From Rhodocista pekingensis (GTDB lineage Bacteria > Pseudomonadota > Alphaproteobacteria > Azospirillales > Azospirillaceae), in the NCBI RefSeq assembly GCF_042665545.1, contig NZ_JBHTCM010000012.1:60623-124622 (forward strand): 64,000 nt of DNA. The letters are read 5' to 3'. The notes under the pieces are model-generated. The model did no database searches and had not been told where the DNA came from. It saw nothing but the letters and a program-made list of their open reading frames with translations. The translations under genes and the position numbers were made by a program. Positions 27,079 through 36,132 of this stretch are shown here, one piece after another (the stretch's first letter is position 1; each line of letters opens with the position of its first letter).

Positions 27079-27549
27079 TCAGTCCTGGCCGGACATCTCC
27101 GGCTCGCCGGCCAAGGCCTTCACCAGATCGAAGGCGCGGCGGCGCACCCCTTCGTCGGGGATGCGGTAATAGGCACGGACCAGTTCCAGCGTCTCCCGCC
27201 GGGCCATGGACTCGAATTCCTGTGTCTCGCTGCCACCGTCAAGCGGTGCTTCGGGACCACTGGCCGGCAGATCTTCGAAAAAGAAGGTCACCGGTACGCC
27301 CAAGACCTGCGACAGATTGAACAGACGACTCGCACTGATGCGGTTGGCGCCGCGTTCGTACTTCTGAAGCTGCTGGAACGTGATCCCGACCGCCTCGCCA
27401 AGGGTTTCCTGGCTCAGGCCCAGCAGCGTGCGGCGCAGGCGCAGCCGTTGCCCGACGTGAATATCGATGGGATTCGGGCCTTCCCCTCGCTTGGACAGGG
27501 AATAGGCCTTCGCCAGCGTGGCCTTCTTCGAGCTCTTCTTAGCGCTCAT
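27079..27549 (-). CDS. PraR-like XRE-family transcriptional regulator
   Basis: A 156-residue HTH_3 protein. The core NPIDIHVGQRLRLRR...LSQETLGEAVGITFQQLQKYERGANRIS (~27-75) is nearly the consensus of the alphaproteobacterial PraR/SinR-like group. VTFFFEDLP follows, then an acidic C-terminus. PraR in rhizobia represses biofilm and surface-polysaccharide genes. The ATG at 27549 gives the expected N-terminus (MSAKKSSKKATLAK); an upstream ATG adds 28 unlikely residues. It lies between the two arms of the polysaccharide cluster, a fitting place for a local regulator. Confidence 0.85.
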   Translation of the reverse strand: MSAKKSSKKATLAKAYSLSKRGEGPNPIDIHVGQRLRLRRTLLGLSQETLGEAVGITFQQLQKYERGANRISASRLFNLSQVLGVPVTFFFEDLPASGPEAPLDGGSETQEFESMARRETLELVRAYYRIPDEGVRRRAFDLVKALAGEPEMSGQD

Positions 27550-27731
27550 TTCGATCTCCAAACCAGGAACGGCGCCCACGACGTATAGTGCAGAATGCTT
27601 AGCTGGCAAAAGGAATTGTGCCAAGCGCGGCAACTCCTCACCGGCAGCCGGTGCCGGAGCGACCGGAAGGCGCCAAGAAGATCGCCGGATGCATAGAAGA
27701 ATCTTTCAGCAAGGTGTGGTTCGTAGTCACA

Positions 27732-28523
27732 TCATCCCTGACGGGTGCTCCTAAATCGGATGCAAGCGTATGTTGCTGGCGCGAGTCGCCTGAGGCCGGA
27801 GCTTAGGTGTTGCATTGCCATGATCGCGCCGCGACTCACGGGGCCCATCCCCAGCAGGTCGCGCCGGATGTGGTCCTGCTCCCGCCGGCCGAGCGCGGGA
27901 TGGCGCCGCGACAACCCGCCCGGGGCGAACTCCGCCACTGTCATCCGTAGGCGCAGCGGGTCCGGCACGCGGGCCAGGGCCGCCAGCGTATAGGCGTAGT
28001 CCGCGGCGATGCGGTATCCGGCCGGGTAGGCAAGACCGGCGACGATGTCGCGGCGGTAGAAGAGGGCGCAGTGGTGCGCCGGCATCCCGTACCAGGCGTG
28101 GCGGACGTCGCGGGCCGGCCGCAGCCGGGGGCGGCCGTCGCCCGGGTCCTCCAGCGTGTCGCCGTAGAGCAGGCCGGGGAAGCCATGGCGGACCGCCTGC
28201 GCGGCCACGGCGGCCAGGACGTCCGGTCCGGCCAGCCGGTCGCCGCCGTTCAGGAACAGCAGGTAGCGCCCCCGCGCCCGGGCGGCGGCCTCGTTCATCG
28301 CGGCGAAGGGGCCGCCGTCCGGCCCGCTGCGCCACCAGGCCAGCTCGCCCGCCCAGCCGGCCAGCAGCGCCGCTGTTCCGTCGGTCGAGCCGCCGTCGGC
28401 GCAGAGCCATTCGACGTCACGCCAGCCCTGGCCCCGCAGGGACTCCCGCGTCCGGATCAGGCCGGCCGCATCGTCCTTGACGACGGTGATGATGGAGAAG
28501 AAGGGCACGCCGGTCCGTCTCAA
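27732..28523 (-). CDS. Glycosyltransferase family 2
   Basis: About 263 residues, GT-A fold, with FSIITVVKDDAAGL, WLCADGGSTDGTAA and the N-type LFLNGGDRL motif in the place of DxD. The frame opens at a TTG (28523) overlapping the upstream SLBB gene stop by TTGA; a GTG five codons later (VPFFSII) is an equally possible start. It lies in the minus-strand arm with the SLBB protein, probably co-transcribed. The NGGD motif is typical of GT2 enzymes acting on undecaprenyl- or exopolysaccharide substrates. Confidence 0.8.
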   Translation of the reverse strand: MRRTGVPFFSIITVVKDDAAGLIRTRESLRGQGWRDVEWLCADGGSTDGTAALLAGWAGELAWWRSGPDGGPFAAMNEAAARARGRYLLFLNGGDRLAGPDVLAAVAAQAVRHGFPGLLYGDTLEDPGDGRPRLRPARDVRHAWYGMPAHHCALFYRRDIVAGLAYPAGYRIAADYAYTLAALARVPDPLRLRMTVAEFAPGGLSRRHPALGRREQDHIRRDLLGMGPVSRGAIMAMQHLSSGLRRLAPATYACIRFRSTRQG

Positions 28524-31474
28524 TCATCGTCGAGGATGGCCGTGACCGCCGCCGCCGTCAGGGCGAGCTGGCTGAGGATGGTGGTCACGCTCTGCGCCAC
28601 CGGCAGGAACTCGAACGGCTCCGGATCGCGCGGCACCACCAGGGTCGAGCCGGGCGGAATGGTCAGCAGCGCATGGCGGCCGCGGGGTGCCGCCAGCGGC
28701 TGCGAGCTGCCGTCCGGATACAGCACGAAGATCAGGCCGCGGTCGGCGAAGCGGGTCAGCCCGCCCGCCTCACGCAGATAGTCCGCCGCCTCCTTGCCCG
28801 GCACGAAGCGCAGCGAAGCGGGCGACAGCACCTCGCCCGAGACGGTCACGGTCAGGGGCCGCTTGGGGAAGAGGATGCGGTCGCCCGGTTCCAGCAGGAT
28901 GTCGGCCGCCGGATCGGACACCAGCGCCGCCGGGTCCGCCTCCACCGTGATGCGGCCGACGGCGCGCACGCCGCGCAGCGAGTCGGCGAGCTGCCGGGTC
29001 AGCTCCACCTGGGCCGGCGAGGGCGGCGATTCGCGCAGCAGGGCCAGCGCCAGTCCCCGGTCCATCTCGGCCGCGACGCGGCGGAAGCCCTCCTCCTCGG
29101 CGCGGCGGGCGCTCTCACGGGTGAAGACGGCACCGTCCGGATAGGCGTCCGGTGTCAGCCCGCCGGCCCGCGCGATCAGGGACGACAGCCGCTCGCCCGG
29201 CGTCAGATCGTAGCGGCCGGGCTGCCGTACCTCGCCCGCGATCTCCACCCAGCGGGGCTCGCGCGGGTGGAAGCGGGCGGGAACGCGGATGCCGTCCCCG
29301 GGGCCCGCCCGCACCGCCAGTCCGGCGGACCCGGACAGGTCGATCCGGCGCGGCCGGGCATCGCCGCCCGCACCGTCTCCGGGGGGCTTCCCCAGGGCGG
29401 GCACGATCTCCACGGCGGCGGCATCGGCCTCCAGCGCCAACCCGCCGGCAGCAGCCACGAGGTCGCGCAGGGCGACCGGCTGCGCCACCGGATAGGCGCC
29501 CGGCACGGCCACCGCGCCGCGCACCTGCACGGTCCGGTCGAGCGCCAGCCGCGCCAGATCGGCGTCGGGGCCGGTGAGCGTCATCTCGTTTCCCGGTCCC
29601 CGGGCCAGGGAGCGGACCCAGCCGCTGGCGAGGATCACGACCCGGTCGCCGTCCCGCAGTCCGCGGTCCAGGGCGCCGGCCAGCACCTCCACCGGCGCGA
29701 AGGGGATCAGGCTGCGCGCCACCCCGGCCGAGTCGAACCGCTCCACCACGGCCAGCAGTCCGTAGGCGTCGGGGGCGAGGACATCGCCGTCGCCCAGCAG
29801 CGCGCGCAGGGTCCGGGCAGCGGCCAGCGGACGCACCCCGGGCCGCTGGACGGCACCCGCCAGCTCCACCCCCGGCGGCGCGACATCGAGGATGCGGTCG
29901 GCCGGCAGGGCGGATGGCGGCATCGCTGCGATCCCCGCGGCCCCGCCCGCCGCCCGCACCAGCGCCGCCGCTGCTCCGCCGGGGGTGGCGGGATAGAGCC
30001 CCGGCCGCAGCACGCCCCGGCGGACCAGGGCCGCATGCTCCAGCGCGAAAGGCAGCAGGTCCGGTTCCGCCGCGAACAGGGCGGGGCAGGGCAGGTCGGG
30101 TCCGGACAGGGCCGCCGCCGTCCGGGCCGGCGCCCCGGCCGCCAGGGGGCCTGCCGGATCGGCCGCCAGCCGGGCGGCCAGGGCGGCGAGGGCGGGACAG
30201 TCCCTGTCTTCCGCGACAGGGCCGTCGCCCGCCAGCAGCGCCAGCACCCGCCGGCTGGAGAGGAAGGCCACGTCCGCCTCTCCCAGCACCAGCAGGCGGT
30301 CCCCGTCCGCCAGGGGCGGAGCTCGTTTCCCGTCCGCCAGGGGCGGACCGCGATTTCCGTCCGCCAGCCGGGTCAGGTCCAGCGGCAGCAGGGTCCGGGC
30401 GCCGATGCGGTCGCCCCGCCGCACCAGCACGGCGAAGGGCAGGTAGGGGGCCGGCCCCAGCTCCTCCGGCGGCAAAAGGCGCTCCAGCGTGGGAGCCTCC
30501 CCCAGGCTGCGGGGACCGGGCTGGCGGACATGGCCGCCGAGCATCACCGTGCCCAGCCGGTCGGAGCGGGCGGGCGCGTAGAGAAGCACGTCGCCGTCCC
30601 CGAACAGGGCAGCGCCGGGGTCCGCCACCGCCGTGGAGCGCTCCGCCCCGTCGCGGCCGAAGGACAGGCGCAGCGCCCGCTCAGGGCCGGGGCGCAGGGG
30701 GCCGCCGGCCAGATCCAGCAGCGCCTCCAGGGACAGCCGCGGCTCCCCCGGCGGCAGTTCGTAGATGCCCGGTCGCTTCACCGCCCCGGCCACGGCCACC
30801 GTGGCGCCCAGCGGCGGGACGACGATGCGGCTGCCGTCGGGCAGGCGGCGGTCGGCCGCCCCTGTCCCCTCGCGCAGCAGGTCATAGAGATCGACGGTCA
30901 CGCCGCCCGGCGGCCCGCCCGGTTCCAGCACGCGGATGGTCCGCAGGCTGCCGGTTCCGGCGACCCCGCCGGCGGCGTAGAGCGCGTCGAGAACGCTGGC
31001 GAAGGCCGGCAGGTCGTGCCGCCCGGGGCGGGCGACCTCACCCAGCACCAGGGCCGTCAGGCGGCGGGGGCGGGACAGGGTGACGAACGCCTCCGTCTGC
31101 GGCAGCACCGCGGCGACCTCCGCCACGATCTGGCGGCGCACGTCGCCCAGCGGGCGGCCGGCTGCGGCGATCGGGCGCAGGTCGTCCGGCGCCAGCATTC
31201 CGTCGGTACCGACCGCATATGTGCGGCTGCCGGAGGTCTGGCCCCGCAGGACGATGGTCACCTCGTCCCCCACCTTCAGGGGATGGTCGTCCGCGACGGC
31301 CCCCAGGACCGGCCCGGTCGGTGCGCCGCGCCCGTCGAACAGCGTCGCACCGAAGCGGCGCAGCGGCTCCCCCGCCCGCTCCGAATAGAGCGCCTCCAGC
31401 CGCGACGGCGGCGCCTCCTGGGCGACGGAGGCGACCGGCAGAAGCAGCAGGATGACCAGGAGGAGTAGCCGCAT
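28520..31474 (-). CDS. Large polysaccharide export protein with many SLBB domains
   Basis: A 984-residue exported protein. Signal peptide 1-19 (ending ASVAQ). A Poly_export domain at ~62-160 (LKVGDEVTIVLRG and PRRLTALVLGEVARPG) is followed by a chain of soluble-ligand-binding beta-grasp (SLBB) domains. Each is marked by a VxGxVxxPGxY-like motif, for instance VAVAGAVKRPGIYELPPG, VMLGGHVRQPG, VELAGAVQRPG, VQVRGAVAVPGAY, VEIAGEVRQPGRYDL and VTVSGEVLSPAS. That makes at least six or seven, far more than the two of classical Wza (~380 residues). It is not evidently a lipoprotein. The role is an outer-membrane or periplasmic export channel for the polysaccharide of this cluster (inference). Confidence 0.88.
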   Translation of the reverse strand: MRLLLLVILLLLPVASVAQEAPPSRLEALYSERAGEPLRRFGATLFDGRGAPTGPVLGAVADDHPLKVGDEVTIVLRGQTSGSRTYAVGTDGMLAPDDLRPIAAAGRPLGDVRRQIVAEVAAVLPQTEAFVTLSRPRRLTALVLGEVARPGRHDLPAFASVLDALYAAGGVAGTGSLRTIRVLEPGGPPGGVTVDLYDLLREGTGAADRRLPDGSRIVVPPLGATVAVAGAVKRPGIYELPPGEPRLSLEALLDLAGGPLRPGPERALRLSFGRDGAERSTAVADPGAALFGDGDVLLYAPARSDRLGTVMLGGHVRQPGPRSLGEAPTLERLLPPEELGPAPYLPFAVLVRRGDRIGARTLLPLDLTRLADGNRGPPLADGKRAPPLADGDRLLVLGEADVAFLSSRRVLALLAGDGPVAEDRDCPALAALAARLAADPAGPLAAGAPARTAAALSGPDLPCPALFAAEPDLLPFALEHAALVRRGVLRPGLYPATPGGAAAALVRAAGGAAGIAAMPPSALPADRILDVAPPGVELAGAVQRPGVRPLAAARTLRALLGDGDVLAPDAYGLLAVVERFDSAGVARSLIPFAPVEVLAGALDRGLRDGDRVVILASGWVRSLARGPGNEMTLTGPDADLARLALDRTVQVRGAVAVPGAYPVAQPVALRDLVAAAGGLALEADAAAVEIVPALGKPPGDGAGGDARPRRIDLSGSAGLAVRAGPGDGIRVPARFHPREPRWVEIAGEVRQPGRYDLTPGERLSSLIARAGGLTPDAYPDGAVFTRESARRAEEEGFRRVAAEMDRGLALALLRESPPSPAQVELTRQLADSLRGVRAVGRITVEADPAALVSDPAADILLEPGDRILFPKRPLTVTVSGEVLSPASLRFVPGKEAADYLREAGGLTRFADRGLIFVLYPDGSSQPLAAPRGRHALLTIPPGSTLVVPRDPEPFEFLPVAQSVTTILSQLALTAAAVTAILDDD

Positions 31475-31589
31475 GGCGGGAGGCAGCCGGAACGGGTTGC
31501 CTCCCCATCATACACAAGCAGAGGGCGCCGTCATGCCCGTTCGCGGGCGACCCGGGACGGTCGTCGCGGTGCCGTTGCCGGCCCGGTCG

Positions 31590-32468
31590 TCAGCCCCGGG
31601 TGGTGCGGCCGTCCAGGGTCAGCAGCGGGCCGTACAACTCCGGCCGGCGGTCGCGGAAGACGCCCCAGGCGGTGCGGGTGCGGGCCACCTCGTCCAGATC
31701 GACGGTCGCGGTCAGCACCGCCTCCTCCTCCCGGCCGGCCTCGGCCAGCTTCTCCCCCTTCGGTCCGGCGATGAAGGAGGAACCATAGAAGGTGATGCCG
31801 CAGCTCTCCCCGTCCTCGCGGCCGATGCGGTTGCTGGCGATCAGGGGGATCAGGCTGGCGCCGGCATGGCCCTGCATCACCCGCTGCCAGTGGTCACGGC
31901 TGTCCAGGGAGCCGTCCTGCGGTTCCGAGCCGATGGCGGTCGGATAGCAGAACACCTCCGCCCCCTGGAGCGCCATCACGCGCGCCGTCTCCGGGAACCA
32001 CTGGTCCCAGCAGATGGCGGCGCCGACGCGGGCGTAGCGGGTCTGGAAGACGCGGAACCCCGTGTCGCCGGGATTGAAATAGTACTTCTCCTGATAGCCG
32101 GGCCCGTCGGGGATGTGGCTCTTGCGGTAGATGCCCAGGATCGCGCCGTCGGCGTCGATCATGGCCAGCGAGTTGTAATGCGCCGTGTTCGCCCGCTCGA
32201 AGAAGCTGACCGGCAGCACGACCTCAAGCTCGCGGGCCAGCCGGCTCATCCGCTCCAGCACCGGGTTTCCATCGACCGGGGCGGCAAGGTCGAACAGCTC
32301 CGCCTTCTGGTCCTTGCAGAAGTAGGGTGTCTCGAACAGTTCCTGCAACAGGATGATCTGAGCGCCGGCCGCGTGCGCCCGGCGCACCATCTCCTCCGCC
32401 TTGGCGACATTCGCCGCGCGGTCCCGGCCGCAGGCGAACTGCGTGGCGGCAAGGGTGACGTTCCGCAT
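31590..32468 (-). CDS. aguB: N-carbamoylputrescine amidase
   Basis: A 292-residue nitrilase-superfamily enzyme. The Glu-Lys-Cys triad is visible as LQELFETPYF, YRKSHIPDGPGYQEKYYF and AICWDQWFPE. Its sequence closely follows the AguB family, which hydrolyses N-carbamoylputrescine to putrescine, CO2 and ammonia, the last step of the agmatine route. The partner agmatine deiminase (aguA) is not in this window. The ATG at 32468 has GGGAGGAGCGGAG ahead of it; the longer open frame to 32840 is unlikely. Cytoplasmic. Confidence 0.93.
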   Translation of the reverse strand: MRNVTLAATQFACGRDRAANVAKAEEMVRRAHAAGAQIILLQELFETPYFCKDQKAELFDLAAPVDGNPVLERMSRLARELEVVLPVSFFERANTAHYNSLAMIDADGAILGIYRKSHIPDGPGYQEKYYFNPGDTGFRVFQTRYARVGAAICWDQWFPETARVMALQGAEVFCYPTAIGSEPQDGSLDSRDHWQRVMQGHAGASLIPLIASNRIGREDGESCGITFYGSSFIAGPKGEKLAEAGREEEAVLTATVDLDEVARTRTAWGVFRDRRPELYGPLLTLDGRTTRG

Positions 32469-32960
32469 CTCTCCGCTCCTCCCTGATCCAGCAACTGATA
32501 CGCGATATCGCTGTCGCCTGCCACGGCGGACTTCCACGACCGATGATAGCCGACCCGCAGATGGGAAGGCACGGCGCATTGCCGTACCGGGGCGGGATGC
32601 CCCTGACATCGGCCCTTCCACCAGTCCGCGCGCCGGGTATCCGATCCTGCAAAAATGCGGCTGGCAGCGGTTCTGGCAGTACCTCTCCCGGAGAGTTCGC
32701 GTCCGCCAGACAAGCGAAACGGCGCCATGCCGAGGACATATTATTGCGCAAGTGGGCGGGCTGATTTCGATATCGCAGGAAATCCATTGCCAAACGGCGG
32801 GGAAAAAACCATTTTTGACATAAATACTGTGTCGGATCATGTTCGCGGGACGCCGGCCGCGTGCGTTTACATACCGTTAGCACGCAACCGGCGCAACGGG
32901 GGGCATTTTTCCTACCTGCGCCTGCCGCGCTAGGTAAGATTGTATGTGTCGGGGAAACAG
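32469..32960. other. AT-richer divergent regulatory region
   Basis: The divergent spacer between aguB and the MarR gene is AT-rich relative to the rest of the window. It contains TTGACA at 32815-32820 with no strong -10 partner, and a long imperfect hairpin at 32851-32893. The frames open here have no family resemblance. Probable promoters of both genes lie in it. Confidence 0.5.
32851..32893 (+). promoter_or_regulatory. Long inverted repeat in the marR leader
   Basis: Arms CGCCGG-cc-GCGTGC and GCACGC-aa-CCGGCG (32851-32864 and 32880-32893) pair over 12 positions with a 2x2 internal loop and a 15-base AT-rich loop. It lies downstream of a TTGACA element and about 70-110 bp before the MarR start, so it could be an operator or a structured 5' leader. 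Confidence 0.45.
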
Positions 32961-33458
32961 ATGGTCGATGCAGGTTACGTGGTCGAGCGTCAGGGGAGGG
33001 GGATGGCCCTGTCAACGCGAGGACCCCAGGAGTTGGGACCGGTGCTGCGCGATGCGTACCGGGCCTTCTACCGTGCCCTCCAGCAGCGGATCGCGCCCCA
33101 CGGGGTCACCATGGGCCAGTGGTTCTTTCTGCGTGCCCTGTGGGAGCTGGACGGCGTCACGCAGCGCGAACTGTCGCAGCGCGTCGGCATGATGGAGCCG
33201 ACGACCGTGACCGCCCTGAACGGGATGGAACGCAGCGGTCTGGTCCGCCGCGTGCGCAATCCGCACGACCGGCGCAAGGTCAATGTCTACCTGACGGACC
33301 GCGGGCGGGAGCTGAAGACAGTCCTGCTGCCCTGTCTGGCGGATGTCTCCCGCGCCGCCGTCGTCGGTCTCGACCATGGCAGCATCGAACGCGCGACTCA
33401 GATCCTGAACCGGGTGACGGCCAATCTGGACAGGGCCCACCTCGAACTGGATGCCTGA
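32961..33458 (+). CDS. MarR-family transcriptional regulator
   Basis: About 165 residues. Core winged HTH (~60-120): LDGVTQRELSQRVGMMEPTTVTALNGMERSGLVRRVRNPHDRR, including the DxR of the MarR wing. Dimerisation helices lie at both ends. The start is uncertain: ATG 32961 has GGGGA before it, and ATG 33003 has AGGGGAGG very close. MarR proteins usually repress a nearby operon or themselves and respond to phenolic or oxidative signals; the divergent aguB is the nearest candidate. Confidence 0.85.
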   Translation: MVDAGYVVERQGRGMALSTRGPQELGPVLRDAYRAFYRALQQRIAPHGVTMGQWFFLRALWELDGVTQRELSQRVGMMEPTTVTALNGMERSGLVRRVRNPHDRRKVNVYLTDRGRELKTVLLPCLADVSRAAVVGLDHGSIERATQILNRVTANLDRAHLELDA

Positions 33459-33508
33459 CGGGGACCGCCCCGGGCGGCGGTGCGGTCCGTGTCCGGGGCC
33501 AGCGGGGA

Positions 33509-34321
33509 TCAGGGGCGGTCGAGATTGAACGCCAGCGGCACTTCCACCACGGCGGCGACGGGCAGCCCGTCCCGGCGGGCCGGATCGAAGCGCCACCCTT
33601 TCACCGTGTCGATGGCGGCATCGTCCAGCAGGGCCCAGCCGCTGCTCTCCACCAGCGAAACCTGGACCGGCTCGCCCGACGGTCCGACCGTGACCCGCAG
33701 CAGCACCTTTCCCTGGAGTCCCTGGCGCCGGGCCGCCTCCGGATAGGCCGGCGCCGGATTGTCTGGCCGCGCGCGGGCCGGCGATGGCCCCAGGTCGTGG
33801 CCGGCGGGCACGCGCGTGATGAAGGACTCCAGGTCCACCGGCTCCGGCGCCGGCAGGGGCGGGGGCGCGTCCGGGGCCCGCAGCGCCTGCGTCGCCTGTG
33901 CCGCCAGCCGGGGCGGTGCGATCCGCACCGGCAACTCCGGCCAGGCCAGATGATGCGGCGGCTCCGGCAGCGACTCCGGCCCGACGGTCGCGCCGGCATC
34001 GTCCACCGGGCTGGCGGGAACCCGGCCCGTCACCGTCGCCAGGGCCGCGGCGGCGGCCCGGCGCAGGGTAGCGCGCGACGCCTCCCCGCCCGCGGGACGG
34101 ACCAGCACCTCCACGGCCGTCTCCTCCAGCGGGGCGCGGCGCTGCGGGTCGGCAGCCAGTCCCGCCAGCAGCCCCAGCCCCAGCAGATGTGCGGCGACGG
34201 ACAGGGCCAGCGCGCGGCGGGGCATCCGCGTCCTACGGGCGGCGGGATCGGGGCTCAGGGTCGCGGGCGCGGCGGCGGCCAGGGACAAAGGCGCTCCTTC
34301 TCGGGGCGGACGGGCAGGCAC
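33509..34321 (-). CDS. TonB-like energy-transducing protein of the cobalamin operon
   Basis: About 270 residues. An N-terminal TM anchor (~35-56: RALALSVAAHLLGLGLLAGLA) is followed by a Pro/Ala-rich periplasmic linker (~60-190). The TonB C-terminal domain (~190-270) shows YPEAARRQGLQGKVLLRVTVGPSG and KGWRFDPARRDG. It is the last gene of the riboswitch-controlled operon, 12 bp from the ATPase gene. A dedicated TonB for the cobalamin receptor is the simplest reading; it would need ExbB/ExbD from elsewhere, such as the set at 55.8-57.7 kb. Confidence 0.82.
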   Translation of the reverse strand: MPARPPREGAPLSLAAAAPATLSPDPAARRTRMPRRALALSVAAHLLGLGLLAGLAADPQRRAPLEETAVEVLVRPAGGEASRATLRRAAAAALATVTGRVPASPVDDAGATVGPESLPEPPHHLAWPELPVRIAPPRLAAQATQALRAPDAPPPLPAPEPVDLESFITRVPAGHDLGPSPARARPDNPAPAYPEAARRQGLQGKVLLRVTVGPSGEPVQVSLVESSGWALLDDAAIDTVKGWRFDPARRDGLPVAAVVEVPLAFNLDRP

Positions 34322-34333
34322 CCGGCCGGGGGA

Positions 34334-35131
34334 TCAGGATTCGGGGTCCCGCCCCAGCCGCTCCCAGGGAACGTAGGCGACCGCGCCGCCCGCTTCCAGG
34401 GCCAGCATCCGCACACCGTAGACCGCCTCGAGCAGCACCGGGCGCAGCACCTCCGCCGGCGGGCCGTCCGCGGCGACGCCGCCGCGCGACAGCAGCACCA
34501 CCCGGTCGCAGTAGCGGGCCGCCAGCGTCAGGTCGTGCAGCACGACCAGCGTCCCCATGCCCCGCGCGCTGCCCTGGCGCAGCACCTCCATCACCTGGAG
34601 CTGATGGTAGGGGTCCAACCCCGCCACCGGCTCATCCGCGAGCAGCAGGTCCGGCTCCACCGCCAGGGCACGGGCCAGCAGCACCCGCGCCCGCTCACCG
34701 CCCGACAGCGTCGTCACGACGCGGTCGCGCAGATGGCCGACGCCGCACTGCGAGAGCGCCCGCTCGATGGCGGCCGCATCGGCCGCGCCGGGCGCGCGCC
34801 AGGGGTCGAGGTGCGGCAGCCGGCCCAGCGCCACCACCCGCTCCACCGTCAACGGCCAGTGGACGGCGGTGGACTGCGCCAGATAGGCCAGCCGGCGGGC
34901 CAGCAGCCGCGGCGGCACCCGGTCCAGGGCCGTGCCGTCCAGGGTCGCCGTCCCGGCGTCGGCCCGCAGCAGCCCGGCCAGACACTTCAGCAGGGTGGTC
35001 TTGCCGGCACCGTTGGGGCCGATCAGTCCGACCAGCTCGCCGCGCCCCAGGGCGACACCGGCTTCGGCCAGGACCGTCCGCCCGGAATAGGACAGGCGCA
35101 GGCCGCGCCCTTCGAGCAGGGGGGCGCTCAT
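34334..35131 (-). CDS. btuD: Cobalamin ABC transporter, ATP-binding protein
   Basis: A 265-residue FecE/BtuD-type ATPase with Walker A GPNGAGKTTLLK, Q-loop LAQSTAVHWPLTVE, signature LSGGERARVLLARALAVE, Walker B LLLADEPVAGLD and H-loop VVLHDLTLA. Its ATG overlaps the permease stop (ATGA). Assignment to cobalamin comes from the operon and the upstream riboswitch; by sequence alone it could equally serve heme or siderophore uptake. Confidence 0.85.
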   Translation of the reverse strand: MSAPLLEGRGLRLSYSGRTVLAEAGVALGRGELVGLIGPNGAGKTTLLKCLAGLLRADAGTATLDGTALDRVPPRLLARRLAYLAQSTAVHWPLTVERVVALGRLPHLDPWRAPGAADAAAIERALSQCGVGHLRDRVVTTLSGGERARVLLARALAVEPDLLLADEPVAGLDPYHQLQVMEVLRQGSARGMGTLVVLHDLTLAARYCDRVVLLSRGGVAADGPPAEVLRPVLLEAVYGVRMLALEAGGAVAYVPWERLGRDPES

Positions 35132-36132
35132 GCCACCCTCCGCCGCGTGCGCAGCACCAGGGCCAGGAAGAACGGCGCGCCCAGCAGGGCGGTGACGACC
35201 CCCAGCTTCAGTTCGGACGGTCCGGCCCCGCCCAGGCGGACGGCGACGTCGGCCGCCAGCGTCAGCGCCGCGCCGCCCAGGGCGGACAACGGCAGCAGCC
35301 GGCTCGGCCGGTGTCCCACCAGCGGGCGCAGCAGGTGCGGCACGATCAGGCCGACGAAGCCGATGGTCCCGGCCACCGACACGGCGGCACCGACCGCCAG
35401 CGCCGTGCCGACGATCACCAGCGCGCCCAGCCGGCCGATGGCGAATCCCAGGGAGCGCGCCGTCTCCTCCCCCAGGGTCAGGGCGTCCAGGCCGCGGCCG
35501 GTGCCCAGCAGCAGCACGGCTCCGACCAGCATGAAGGGCGCCGCCAGATAGACATGGTCCAGGCTGCGGTCGGACAGCGAGCCCAGCATCCAGAAGACGA
35601 TCTCCGCCAGCGCGAAGGGGTTCGGGGAGAGCGACAGGGCCAGCGAGGTCAGCGCCCCCGCGAGGCTGCTGATGGCCACGCCGGCCAGGATCAGGGTCAG
35701 CACGCCGGCGTCGCGTCCGGCCAGGGCATAGAGCAGGGCCACCGCCACCAGGGCGCCGGCCATGCCGCCGATCGGCAGCGCCAGGGGAAAGGCCAGCGAC
35801 AGGCCGCTGTAGAAGGTGACGACGGCGCCCAGGGCGGCGCTGGCCGACACGCCCAGCAGGCCCGGTTCGGCCAGCGGGTTGCGCAGCAGGCCCTGGAGGG
35901 CGGCACCCGAAAGACCCAGCACGGCGCCGATCAGCAGGCCCAGGATCGCCCGCGGCAGGCGGATCTCCGCGAAGATCACGGCGGCGGTGCTGTCGCCGCC
36001 GGCCCACCAGTCGCCCACCGCCGTGGACAGCGACACGGCGCTGGGTCCCACGGCCAGGGAGGCCACGAACAGCAGCACGACCAGCAGGGTCAGGACCGGG
36101 ACCAGCAGCCCCGGGGAAAGCTCCCGCGTCAT
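35128..36132 (-). CDS. btuC: Cobalamin ABC transporter, permease (FecCD family)
   Basis: A 334-residue inner-membrane protein with about ten TM helices. Family marks are RLPRAILGLLIGAVLGLSGAALQG, RNPLAEPGLLGVSASAALGA and GTIGFVGLIVPHLLRPLVGHRPSRLLP, which includes the cytoplasmic coupling loop that contacts the ATPase. It overlaps both btuF (ATGA) and btuD by four bases, so the three are a single translation unit. Role: inner-membrane translocation of vitamin B12 (inference from operon). Confidence 0.88.
   Translation of the reverse strand: MTRELSPGLLVPVLTLLVVLLFVASLAVGPSAVSLSTAVGDWWAGGDSTAAVIFAEIRLPRAILGLLIGAVLGLSGAALQGLLRNPLAEPGLLGVSASAALGAVVTFYSGLSLAFPLALPIGGMAGALVAVALLYALAGRDAGVLTLILAGVAISSLAGALTSLALSLSPNPFALAEIVFWMLGSLSDRSLDHVYLAAPFMLVGAVLLLGTGRGLDALTLGEETARSLGFAIGRLGALVIVGTALAVGAAVSVAGTIGFVGLIVPHLLRPLVGHRPSRLLPLSALGGAALTLAADVAVRLGGAGPSELKLGVVTALLGAPFFLALVLRTRRRVA

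Noticed and set aside
28673..31468. A 931-codon plus-strand frame opposite the SLBB gene
   Set aside because: Low-complexity Arg/Gly/Gln sequence caused by third-position G+C; the minus strand has repeated SLBB motifs and a signal peptide.
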